DNA of 64,000 nt from contig NC_005861.2 of NCBI RefSeq assembly GCF_000011565.2, forward strand, positions 1-64,000, given 5' to 3'. The notes under the pieces are model-generated. The model saw only the letters and a program-made list of their open reading frames with translations. It was not told the DNA's origin and made no database searches. The DNA is from Candidatus Protochlamydia amoebophila UWE25 (GTDB taxonomy: Bacteria > Chlamydiota > Chlamydiia > Chlamydiales > Parachlamydiaceae). A program made the translations under genes and the position numbers. This document shows, one piece after another, positions 48,347-57,232 of this stretch. Each line of letters starts with the position of its first letter. Position 1 is the stretch's first letter.

Positions 48347-51300
48347 ATGAAAAAGTCTTCTTTGATTGAAAATGCCTTATTTCAAATTCATTCAGTCAAA
48401 GGAAAAAAACTTTCATTACAAGAAAGGCAAGATCTGGCGATTTCGTTAGCAGCTAAAATGTTAAAAGAGGCGCAATATATTCAAACAAAAGTTGAAAAAA
48501 GGCAACAAGCAGAACTTGCTGGAATGATGAACGATTCCGTTGGTAAGATTTTTACAACCGTCTTAACAGACCAGTGTTTTAGAAGTCTTCAAAATAGTAG
48601 AGTGGCTGATCAGCTTGCGCAAGTCATTCACAAATATGGAATCCCCATCTACTTATCGGATAAAAAACGACTAGCCTTAAAAGCTTTTAGCCTAGTTGGT
48701 AAAATTCTCTCTTCTTTAGCAGTTCCTATTACTATTCGACTGATTCAGAAAGAAACAAGGCATATTATTTTACCAGGAGAGCCTCAAGCGTTTGCTAAAC
48801 ACATGAAAAAGAGGTGTCAAGAGGGAGTAAGAATTAATCTTAATCATCTAGGTGAAGCAATTTTAGGAGAAGATGAAGCCAGGCGTCGTTTGCAAATTTA
48901 TCTGGATGATTTAGCAAATCCTTTGATCGAGTATATTTCTATTAAAATTTCTACTATTTATAGCCAAATCCATTTACTGGCTTGGGAAGAAACGTTAGAA
49001 ATTTTATCTGAAAGACTTCGCTTATTGTATCGAGCAGCAATTAAAAATAAATATAGACGAGCAACGGGTGAAGTCATATCGAAATTTGTTAATTTAGATA
49101 TGGAAGAATATCGAGACTTAAACCTAACAGTCGCACTTTTTAAAAAAGTTTTAGATGAGCCTGAGTTTTTTCAATATCAAGGCGGAATTGTTTTGCAAAG
49201 CTATTTACCCGATTCCTTTTTAATTCAACAAGAGCTAACGCAGTGGGCGATGCAAAGAGTTAATCGGATGGGAGCTCCTATCAAAATCCGCCTTGTAAAA
49301 GGTGCTAATTTAGCGATGGAGCAATTTGAATCCGCTGTTCGTTTATGGCCACAGGCTCCTTACACAACTAAAGCAGATGTAGATGCAAATTATAAACGAA
49401 TGGTCACGTATGGATGCGAGTTTCAACGTGCTCAGGCAGCTCATTTAGGGATTGCTAGTCATAATTTATTTGATATCGCTTATGCTTTATTACTCCGTTC
49501 TGAAAATCACGTTGAAAAAGAAGTCTGCTTTGAAATGCTGGAGGGAATGGCTGATCATATTCGACGAGTTGTTCAAACTTTAGCAGATGACATGCTTCTT
49601 TACTGCCCAACTGCCACTAAAGAAGAATTTCAAAGCGCCGTTGCTTATCTTGTCAGACGTTTAGATGAAAATACAGCTCCTGAAAACTTCTTACGACATG
49701 CTTTTGATTTAAGGCCTGGCACTGATGATTGGAATAATCAAGTTCATTTGTTTAAACAAGCTTGTCAAAATTACGAACAAGTTTCCGATCAACCTAGGCG
49801 TTTACAAAATAGATTGCATAAAGATCGTTTGCTCAATCAACGAAAATGTTTCCAAAATGTGGCAGATACTGACTGGTCATTATCTCACAATCGCCAATGG
49901 GCGAAAATAATTATTGATCAATGGAAAAATAAAAAACATCCAGATGTTCCTTTAGTCATTAATGGCTTCCACTATACTTCAGAAAATCGCTGGGGAATTG
50001 GAGAAGATCCCTCTTTTCCTGGAAAAATTTTGTATCGCTATGCGTTAGCTTCCAAAGAACAAGTTGATGAAGCTTTAGACGCTGCCCAAAATGCTTATTT
50101 AAAATGGTCTGCGACAACTTCTCAAGAACGGGCCAATTTATTAATAAAAATAGCGCAAGGTTTAGAGCTGCATCGTGCTGATTTGATTGGAGCTATGATT
50201 GCTGATACGGCTAAAACATTGATTGAAGCAGATATAGAAGTTTCCGAAGCGATCGATTTTGCTAATTATTATCGCTTCAATTTATTAGAATGGATGTATT
50301 TGGAAGATGTCAAGTGGAGTGCTAAAGGTGTTGTTGTCATTGCTCCTCCTTGGAATTTTCCATGTTCGATAGCGGCTGGCGGTATTTTAGCAGCATTAGT
50401 TACTGGCAATACGGTAATTTTAAAACCTGCTTTTGAGTCTGTTTTAGTTTGTTGGCATTTAGCTCAAATTTTTTGGGAGGCGGGAATTAGCCAGCAAGTG
50501 TTACAATTTGTTGTTTGCGAAGATGAACCTGTGGGAAGCGCCTTAATTCAAGATTCTCGAGTGAATGCAGTTGTCTTAACTGGTGCGACAGAAACTGCAA
50601 AACTTTTTTTACGCTTAAGGGCAGATTTGGATTTAATGGCCGAAACGGGTGGTAAAAACACAATGATTATAACCTCTATGGCTGATCGTGATTTAGCGAT
50701 TAAAGATTTGGTTCAATCGGCGTTTAGTCATGCAGGACAAAAATGTAGCGCATGTAGTTTGGCTATTGTAGAAGCAGAGACTTATGATAATCTTCACTTT
50801 CGTCAGCAATTAAAAGATTCTGTAGAAAGTTTATCAATCGGTTCCCCGTGGAAATTAAAATCTAAAGTTAATCCTTTAATTCGTGAAGCTAACCCCAATC
50901 TGTTACGTGGTTTAACGCAGTTAGAGGAAGGGGAAGAATGGCTTGTACAACCTAAGCAAGATCCTCAAAATCCTTATCTGTGGAGTCCGGGAATTAAGCT
51001 TGGTGTAAAACCAGGGAATTTTACCTATAATACAGAGTTATTTGGACCTGTTTTGGGGCTTGTAAGAGCAGAAAATTTCGATGAAGCCTTACACATGATG
51101 AATCAAACAGGCTACGGTTTAACAGCAGGTATTCATACCCTAGATGAAAGAGAGCAGAAGCAATGGTTTCAAAAAATAGAGGCAGGGAATTGTTATATTA
51201 ATAGGACTATGACAGGAGCTATTGTTGAAAGACAACCATTTGGAGGGTGTAAAGAAAGCAGTTTTGGAAAAGGATCGAAAGCTGGAGGTCCTAATTATCT

Positions 51301-52009
51301 AGTGCAGTTTATGCAAACTTCTCAAAAAAACTTACCTACAGAGCAAAAAGAGTTAAAAGAAATGCCTCTGGCATTTCTAAAAAATGTTCAGAGACTAAAG
51401 TATTTGAGTTCCGAAGAATATGAAATTTTTAGTTTAAGTATGAAAAATTATGCTTTCTATTATGATTTATATTTTTCTCGATCTCATGATCCTAGTTTAG
51501 TTAGAGGGCAAGATAATTTACAAACTTATCGCCCGCATAATCAAATTTCGGTTAGGGTACAATCACCTGATCGTTTAGTAGACTTATTACGTTTGATAGC
51601 AGCCTCTATTATTTGTTCTACCCCTTTAATGTTGAGTACAGATAATCAAGAGACTTACCAAAAATTCCAGTCTTTACGTTTACCTCCTTTCATTTCTTTT
51701 AAATTGGAGGCTGAATCGACCTTTATCGAAAGATTAGAGCGAGGTGAGATCAAAAGAATGCGTGTGTTAAGCCCTTTCTCTAAATCTTTAGAAAATACTT
51801 TAGCGAATGCAGCTTGTCATTTAAATAGAGGGGAAGTAATGGCCAATGGACGATTAGAACTTCTTCATTTTTTAAGAGAAGTAAGTTTAAGTTTTGATTA
51901 TCACAGGTATGGAAACCTTGCCGAGCGAGAAAAAGAATATAGACATCCATTACCCGGTCATAAAGGAAAAACCTGTTTACCTTGTGGAGCTTGTTGTTGT
52001 GATGGATAA
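48347..52009 (+). CDS. putA: PutA, bifunctional proline dehydrogenase / P5C dehydrogenase
   Basis: Oxidises proline to glutamate in two steps. The 1220 residues have no N-terminal ribbon-helix-helix domain, so it is an enzyme only. The FAD-dependent PRODH part (about 60-480) includes RVNRMGAPIKIRLVKGANLA and RLDENTAPENFLRHAFDL. The P5C dehydrogenase part (about 530-1000) has APPWNFPCSIAAGGILAALV, Glu766 in AETGGKN and catalytic Cys800 in HAGQKCSACS, plus GPVLGLVRAENFDEAL. The region after 1000 resembles the C-terminal domain of long PutAs. The last residues, CLPCGACCCDG, are unusually Cys-rich. The stop overlaps the start of the helicase gene by eight bases. Confidence 0.97.
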   Translation: MKKSSLIENALFQIHSVKGKKLSLQERQDLAISLAAKMLKEAQYIQTKVEKRQQAELAGMMNDSVGKIFTTVLTDQCFRSLQNSRVADQLAQVIHKYGIPIYLSDKKRLALKAFSLVGKILSSLAVPITIRLIQKETRHIILPGEPQAFAKHMKKRCQEGVRINLNHLGEAILGEDEARRRLQIYLDDLANPLIEYISIKISTIYSQIHLLAWEETLEILSERLRLLYRAAIKNKYRRATGEVISKFVNLDMEEYRDLNLTVALFKKVLDEPEFFQYQGGIVLQSYLPDSFLIQQELTQWAMQRVNRMGAPIKIRLVKGANLAMEQFESAVRLWPQAPYTTKADVDANYKRMVTYGCEFQRAQAAHLGIASHNLFDIAYALLLRSENHVEKEVCFEMLEGMADHIRRVVQTLADDMLLYCPTATKEEFQSAVAYLVRRLDENTAPENFLRHAFDLRPGTDDWNNQVHLFKQACQNYEQVSDQPRRLQNRLHKDRLLNQRKCFQNVADTDWSLSHNRQWAKIIIDQWKNKKHPDVPLVINGFHYTSENRWGIGEDPSFPGKILYRYALASKEQVDEALDAAQNAYLKWSATTSQERANLLIKIAQGLELHRADLIGAMIADTAKTLIEADIEVSEAIDFANYYRFNLLEWMYLEDVKWSAKGVVVIAPPWNFPCSIAAGGILAALVTGNTVILKPAFESVLVCWHLAQIFWEAGISQQVLQFVVCEDEPVGSALIQDSRVNAVVLTGATETAKLFLRLRADLDLMAETGGKNTMIITSMADRDLAIKDLVQSAFSHAGQKCSACSLAIVEAETYDNLHFRQQLKDSVESLSIGSPWKLKSKVNPLIREANPNLLRGLTQLEEGEEWLVQPKQDPQNPYLWSPGIKLGVKPGNFTYNTELFGPVLGLVRAENFDEALHMMNQTGYGLTAGIHTLDEREQKQWFQKIEAGNCYINRTMTGAIVERQPFGGCKESSFGKGSKAGGPNYLVQFMQTSQKNLPTEQKELKEMPLAFLKNVQRLKYLSSEEYEIFSLSMKNYAFYYDLYFSRSHDPSLVRGQDNLQTYRPHNQISVRVQSPDRLVDLLRLIAASIICSTPLMLSTDNQETYQKFQSLRLPPFISFKLEAESTFIERLERGEIKRMRVLSPFSKSLENTLANAACHLNRGEVMANGRLELLHFLREVSLSFDYHRYGNLAEREKEYRHPLPGHKGKTCLPCGACCCDG

Positions 52010-54179
52010 TTTATTTAATTTAAATAAAGAGCAAAAAGATGCTGTGACAACCTTAGAAGGTCCAGTATTAGTATTAGCGGGGGCGGGATCTGGAAAAACG
52101 CGTGTTGTTACCTCTAGAATTGTTAATTTGATAGAAAACGGAATTTCTCCTTCTAATATTTTAGGAGTAACATTTACAAACAAAGCCGCTCAAGAAATGA
52201 GAGAACGCGTTTGTAAGTTGACTCAACATCATGTTCTCATTTGTACATTTCATAGTTTAGGAGCAAAAATTTTACGGGAAAGCATTCATGTATTGGGATA
52301 TCAACGTGATTTTACAATTTATGACGAAGAAGATGTTAATAAATTAGTCAAAGCCTGTTTAATGGAACTGAATTGGCAAGACAAAAAAGTAGATGCCAAG
52401 CCTTTTCGCCAAATGATCTCTCAAGCGAAAAATATGTTGCAACAACCTAATCCACACTATGATAAAGAGGTAACTTCCGATTTTGATGAAGCCTTTCCTC
52501 ATGTCTATGCACTTTATCAAAAAAAGCTTCAAGAGTATCAAGCAGTTGACTTTGATGATCTCCTTTTTTTAACAGCTAAAATTTGGCGTGAATATCCCTC
52601 TGTTCTTAATTATTACCAAGATCGCTGGCCCTTTGTTTTAATTGATGAATATCAAGATACTAATGCTGTTCAATATACCATGACGACCTTGCTTGTAGAA
52701 AAAAGACGTAATCTATTCGTTGTCGGTGATCCTGATCAATCTATTTACTCTTGGAGAGGAGCAAATGTTCAGAATATTTTAAATTTTGAGCGAGATTATC
52801 CAGGTGCTAAAGTTATCCAATTAGAGCAAAACTATCGTAGCCGTACCAATATTTTAAATGCTGCTAACGCTTTAATCAGTCATAATACGAATCGTTTTGA
52901 GAAAGAATTATGGAGTGAACTGGGTGCTGGTGAGAAAGTTAAACTCTTTATTGGAGATGATGATCGAGCTGAAGCTGAATTTGTGGCTTCGCAGATTTCT
53001 TATCATCACAAAGAACATCAGATCTCACTCAGTGAAATGGTAATTTTTTATCGAACGAATGCCCAATCAAGGGTTTTTGAAGACTACTTGCTTTATCGTG
53101 GAATACCCTATGTCATTGTGGGGGGGATCTCTTTTTATCAAAGGCGTGAAATTAAAGATATTTTGGCATTTTTGCGTTTTGCGCAATCTGGTGCAGATTT
53201 TGTAGCCTTTGCTCGAACAATTAATTTACCTAAAAGAGGCCTAGGAGAAACGACAATTGAAAAAATTCGGCAGAGCGCTAATGAAGAAAGAATGACGATT
53301 TACGCTTTTTGCGAGGCATTATTAAAAAATACTCCCATGAAATCTATTGTTCGATTAACAGCCAAGCAGAGAGAAGGTTTAACTGAGTATTTAGCAATTG
53401 TCCAAGAACTACGTACTTTAAGTAAAGCTGGGTCTGTACGAGAACTTGTTTTAGCAGCGATTGAAAAAACAAAATATTTGAACTATTTGATGGAAGATAA
53501 AGAGTCCTACGAAGACCGTAGAGAGAACTTGGATGAATTGATTACTAAAGCTGTTGAATGGGAAATTTCTGCGACAGATCCTTCATTAGAGGCCTTTTTA
53601 GAAGAACTTTCTCTAAAATCAAGTTTAGATGAAGCTAATCAAGCTGTCGAACGTTTAAGTTTGATGACTATCCACAATGGCAAAGGTCTTGAATTTACTA
53701 CTACATTTTTAGTTGGGCTAGAAGAAGATTTATTTCCTCATGTGAATTCTAAAAATAACCGTGAAGATGTGGAAGAAGAACGGCGTCTTTGTTATGTGGG
53801 TATTACAAGAGCAAAAGAATATCTTTACTTGAGCTTCTGTCATACCAGGTATTTATGGGGAAATCTTCGCTTTCAAAGGCCAAGTCGATTTCTTAAAGAG
53901 CTGCCCTCAGAATATCTAGAAAAATGTCAACAATCCCAAATAATTTCTAAGCATGCTTTACAAAATCAGCAAAAAGAACGTGTTACGTATGTGGAAAAAC
54001 CGCTTCCTAGCGGCGAAATTTTTGCTCCCAGCGATACAATTTTTCATAAAGATTTTGGAATTGGGCAAATCAAGGAGGCTTATGAAGGCTCGATGGGGTT
54101 AACATATAAAATTTTTTTTACAAAAGACAATAGTGTCAAAACTCTCGTGGCAAAATATGCCGTTTTAAACAGAGTATAA
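52002..54179 (+). CDS. uvrD: UvrD/PcrA-type DNA helicase
   Basis: Superfamily-1A 3'-5' helicase for excision repair, mismatch repair and fork clearing. I chose ATG 52002, giving MDNLFNLNKEQKDAVTTLEG, the normal family start and 726 residues; a longer frame from 51894 lies inside putA. Motifs are Walker A LAGAGSGKTRVVTSRI (Lys32), GVTFTNKAAQEMRERV, LIDEYQDTNAVQYTM, VGDPDQSIYSWRGANVQNIL, LEQNYRSR, LMTIHNGKGLEF and LCYVGITRAKEYLYLSFC. The C-terminal DTIFHKDFGIGQIKEAYEG matches the tudor-like domain that binds RNA polymerase. It is translationally coupled to putA, an odd functional pairing. Confidence 0.96.
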   Translation: MDNLFNLNKEQKDAVTTLEGPVLVLAGAGSGKTRVVTSRIVNLIENGISPSNILGVTFTNKAAQEMRERVCKLTQHHVLICTFHSLGAKILRESIHVLGYQRDFTIYDEEDVNKLVKACLMELNWQDKKVDAKPFRQMISQAKNMLQQPNPHYDKEVTSDFDEAFPHVYALYQKKLQEYQAVDFDDLLFLTAKIWREYPSVLNYYQDRWPFVLIDEYQDTNAVQYTMTTLLVEKRRNLFVVGDPDQSIYSWRGANVQNILNFERDYPGAKVIQLEQNYRSRTNILNAANALISHNTNRFEKELWSELGAGEKVKLFIGDDDRAEAEFVASQISYHHKEHQISLSEMVIFYRTNAQSRVFEDYLLYRGIPYVIVGGISFYQRREIKDILAFLRFAQSGADFVAFARTINLPKRGLGETTIEKIRQSANEERMTIYAFCEALLKNTPMKSIVRLTAKQREGLTEYLAIVQELRTLSKAGSVRELVLAAIEKTKYLNYLMEDKESYEDRRENLDELITKAVEWEISATDPSLEAFLEELSLKSSLDEANQAVERLSLMTIHNGKGLEFTTTFLVGLEEDLFPHVNSKNNREDVEEERRLCYVGITRAKEYLYLSFCHTRYLWGNLRFQRPSRFLKELPSEYLEKCQQSQIISKHALQNQQKERVTYVEKPLPSGEIFAPSDTIFHKDFGIGQIKEAYEGSMGLTYKIFFTKDNSVKTLVAKYAVLNRV

Positions 54180-54219
54180 CTATTAAGCTGTTACAAACAG
54201 AGGAATTATTGTTAGGGGA

Positions 54220-54715
54220 ATGGAGTTAAAAACAAAACAGCTTATTTTGAGGCAATTTACAATTGATCTCCACATTTTTGCCTATTTGATGGCAGATCCA
54301 GAGTTATGCAGTTTTCGCTGAGTGGCCCTATAGCAAAAGAAAAGGCTCAAGTTTATTTGCAAAAGCGAATACTCGATCATTATACTCAATATGGATATGG
54401 TCTATATGCCGTTGAGAAAAAAAAGATTGTCAATTTGGCGGATTTGTGGGGTTAATTAACCAATCCATTGAACAAGAACAATTAATAGAACTAAGGTATC
54501 GCTTTCACCCTAATTATTGGGGCAGAGGATTGGCAACAGAAGCCGTATTGGCTGTGTGCCAATATGCATTTGATCAATTAGGAATTAAAAAATTAATCTC
54601 AATTATTGATCCTCAAAACTTTCGTAGCCTTGGAGTTGCTAAGCGAGCGGGATGGCTTTTTGGAAAGAAACAATCTTTCATGGACTACCTATGCATATTT
54701 ATAGCATGGCTAGTC
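54220..54715 (+). pseudogene. GNAT acetyltransferase (RimJ/RimL type), frameshifted
   Basis: ATG 54220 follows an AGGGGAA site and starts MELKTKQLILRQFTIDL, the usual RimJ-like N-terminus, but stops at TGA 54319-54321. The reading continues in another frame as KEKAQVYLQKRILDHYTQYG, then in a third as ELRYRFHPNYWGRGLATEAV and LISIIDPQNFRSLGVAKRAG (acetyl-CoA site and following helix). It shifts again to WKETIFHGLPMHIYSM. All parts are in family order, so this is one gene broken by at least three frameshifts. The apparent 99-codon frame at 54446-54745 is only its C-terminal part. It would have used acetyl-CoA to acetylate an N-terminus or small molecule. Confidence 0.85.
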
Positions 54716-54742
54716 GATGTTAGTTCAACATCGACTAGCCAT
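54706..54742. repeat. Perfect 16-base inverted repeat, probable bidirectional terminator
   Basis: ATGGCTAGTCGATGTT (54706-54721), loop AGTTC, then its exact reverse complement (54727-54742). The position between convergent genes suits a two-way terminator, but T-tracts are short or absent on both strands. It may instead be a small mobile or genome-wide palindromic repeat; copy number cannot be judged here. Confidence 0.75.
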
Positions 54743-54769
54743 TAAAATGCTTATCGGTTGTAATAAAGG

Positions 54770-55351
54770 TTATTGCTGATAAAAGTTATCTGAGGGATTG
54801 GTGTATTGATTGGTTCGTGAGTCAAAATTTTGTGTCGTACTGTATGGGTAAGCTGATTGGTCTGAGTAACCTTTATTTGAAGGCTGTGCACAATAATTGT
54901 TCCCATCTTCTTGAGGCGCTCTTTTATAATATCCTTCTCGATAAGTAGGAGCTGTGCAATTACTATTTTTTTCATATTGAGGGTGATATGTTGAACGATC
55001 AGTCGCATCATAGCCTATTCCACGTAGACCTGGATGCCTTTGATCATAGGCATCCGATTGTGTTTCTCCATTATAAAAAGCTTGCTTATCATAACGCCAG
55101 TTTTCTTTGTAATCCCAATTTCCTAAGTTTAAATTTTTCTCATAAAGGGTTTTATCTTCATTCCGATCTGCAAAAGCAATTTCTTCTCGCTCATAACGTG
55201 GAATGTTTTGCGGCGCTGAAGAAGCATTAGAATTTTGTGGGTTAGGGACAATCGTGGAAGGTAAAGAATTCCCGTAAAGGGAAGTGATCGTTACTAAGGT
55301 TAGTTGTAAACCAACATAAAAAATTTTCTTAGAAAAATAAGCGATGTGCAT
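54770..55351 (-). CDS. Secreted Tyr/Asn/Gln-rich protein, unknown
   Basis: A 193-residue protein with a likely signal peptide (IFYVGLQLTLVTITSLYGNS). The rest is hydrophilic and of low complexity, rich in Tyr, Asn, Gln, Ser and Pro, with repeated YDxR, YxxGYY and NYxQ-like patterns toward the C-terminus. No globular domain or membrane segment is seen, so it is probably exported and intrinsically disordered. I recognise no family. It is convergent with the broken acetyltransferase gene and followed upstream by a long gap. Confidence 0.7.
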   Translation of the reverse strand: MHIAYFSKKIFYVGLQLTLVTITSLYGNSLPSTIVPNPQNSNASSAPQNIPRYEREEIAFADRNEDKTLYEKNLNLGNWDYKENWRYDKQAFYNGETQSDAYDQRHPGLRGIGYDATDRSTYHPQYEKNSNCTAPTYREGYYKRAPQEDGNNYCAQPSNKGYSDQSAYPYSTTQNFDSRTNQYTNPSDNFYQQ

Positions 55352-56118
55352 AAAACCCCCAAATGATCATGTTTATAAAAACTTTTTTTTGCCTACTAAA
55401 TATGAATATGTCAAATAAAAATTTTACAGTGTAGTAATTTCTCTTCATTTAAAAAATAATGTAATGAACTACATCGTGGAAAACTACCCATTAGCCTTAC
55501 AAACTTTTCTCGGTTTTGTACTTTTTTCAAGATTATTTAATATGTGCATGGGGTTAAGAAAACTATGACGTAAATTAAATTGTAACTAGTTAAAACTAGG
55601 GAAAAGCCTTTTTATGGCTAAACAAATAATCAAACTTATCTCGCTTTAATATAATTAATAAGACCTGATACTGATTAATTTTGGCAGACCTTGGCAAAAT
55701 TTCCTAGATTTGAAACTTGGCGTACAGGTTCTAAAACTTTAGAATAAACAGGGTAGAAAACATTTTTAGATCATTGCTTTTAAACGGTTGTTTTGATTCT
55801 TTCCTGTTAGCACTTTTTTATATTCAAATATCGCTTTCTAAGCATTTATAATTATTTTTATAATTTTAAAAGTATATTTCATAAACTTAATTTTTTGAAC
55901 AAGAGAAATACAAAGGAGCTGAATGCTTTTTCTTTGAGTTGTGGATTAATAACTCAACTAGTGATAAAGTTTATTTTTGTTGATATATGAAAATGTTTTA
56001 AATTAAATAATAAAATAAATTTTTTAAAAAATAACATATATGCAAGTTTAATAAAAATAATTCATTAAAATATAGTTCCATTTTATAAAAATAATTATAA
56101 AATGGTGGAGTAATACAT
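55352..56118. other. Gene-poor AT-rich gap, 767 bases
   Basis: Divergent promoter region between the secreted Tyr-rich protein gene and the M4 peptidase gene. The right third is extremely AT-rich, ending in AAAATGGTGGAG before the peptidase start. No gene or recognisable remnant was found. Confidence 0.4.
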
Positions 56119-57060
56119 ATGAACTTTTCAGAGTTTCCTTTTAGGCAAAATTATTCTTCTAATCCACCACGACGACCTTATTCAAATCCTAATAGCATGG
56201 AACAAATAAAATCTCATTACGGAATAGAATGGGATTATCCTGAGCCGAATATTAAAATTTACACCATGTATTATGGGCGAGAAGTTTGTAAAAATAATCA
56301 AGGTGCAACTTCCATAGATCCTGTCGCTGCAAAACTTTATAGCACCGTAAAGAAAGTTTACGAATTTTTTGAGGATGTTTTTGGATTAAGAGGAATTGAG
56401 GGTCAAGGTACTATTACTGATCTTTACATCAATTGGCAAGAAAAGAATGCTTTGTGGAGTTGCCCTACTTTAAATATCAATGAGATAAGTTGGTTTAATT
56501 TTAATGATAACTTTGCAGTAACAGAAGAAGTTGTTGCTCATGAATACTTTCACGCCGTTATTTACAACAAACTTAATTATCAGGGACAATCAGGTGCATT
56601 GAATGAATCGTTAGCAGATGTATTTGGAATCGCTTTTAAACACTGGTTGATCGATGAAAAAAATTTACAAAGTTCTAAAACATGGTGGATTGGAAGCCTT
56701 CGCGATTTATCTATTCCATCTAAAATACCCCGAAATTACAAAGTAAACCTTAATGAACATAATTTTCCTATATATGTAAAAGAAAATGATTATGGCTATG
56801 TACATAATAATAGCTGTATTCCAAGTTATGCTTTTTATCTAGCAAACCAATTAGAAGGTGGTAGAACATGGGGGATCATTGCTCAAATTTGGTTTAAAGC
56901 TGCTCAGGACACGACACTAAAAAGCGATGAAACTTTTGCATCATTTGCTCACAGAACTATAAGGAAAGCTAGTGAATTTGGTATGTCACGTATAATTTTT
57001 CAAGCCTGGTCAGCTGTAGGTGTTTTATTCACACCACAAATACCAATGATGAGTTCGTAA
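56119..57060 (+). CDS. M4-family (thermolysin/protealysin-like) zinc metallopeptidase, no signal peptide
   Basis: A 313-residue zinc protease. The active site is VVAHEYFHAVIY with His141, Glu142, His145. The third zinc ligand is Glu163 in GALNESLADVFG, with Asp167 as in M4 enzymes. The substrate-binding block YVHNNSCIPSYAFYLAN holds His229, matching GGVHxNSxIPNxAFYL. The length is that of protealysin-like enzymes, which have a short propeptide; here the first about 45 residues include PPRRPYSNPNS, similar to the short protealysin propeptide. There is no Sec signal, as also in protealysins, so the enzyme acts inside the cell or leaves by a specialised route. The neighbouring LRR-NEL gene suggests a host-directed role, but that is inference. 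Confidence 0.88.
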   Translation: MNFSEFPFRQNYSSNPPRRPYSNPNSMEQIKSHYGIEWDYPEPNIKIYTMYYGREVCKNNQGATSIDPVAAKLYSTVKKVYEFFEDVFGLRGIEGQGTITDLYINWQEKNALWSCPTLNINEISWFNFNDNFAVTEEVVAHEYFHAVIYNKLNYQGQSGALNESLADVFGIAFKHWLIDEKNLQSSKTWWIGSLRDLSIPSKIPRNYKVNLNEHNFPIYVKENDYGYVHNNSCIPSYAFYLANQLEGGRTWGIIAQIWFKAAQDTTLKSDETFASFAHRTIRKASEFGMSRIIFQAWSAVGVLFTPQIPMMSS

Positions 57061-57232
57061 GTTTTAAAATATTTAATTTCAAATTCGTATAATTGAGCAT
57101 TATTTTTATTAAAATAAGAATTCCATTAGTAGATATGTAACACCAATACAAGAAAAAAATTAAGTGAATCATTTTACATAAAATAAACTCATTTAAAAGC
57201 TCCATAAATTTTATTTATATTCACAGAAAATA

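Noticed and set aside
51894-52001. Upstream extension of the helicase gene
   Set aside because: The extra 36 residues are out-of-frame putA sequence; the family start fits ATG 52002.
54446-54745. Intact 99-codon acetyltransferase gene
   Set aside because: It lacks the N-terminal half, which is found upstream in other frames, and its C-terminus is shifted out of frame.
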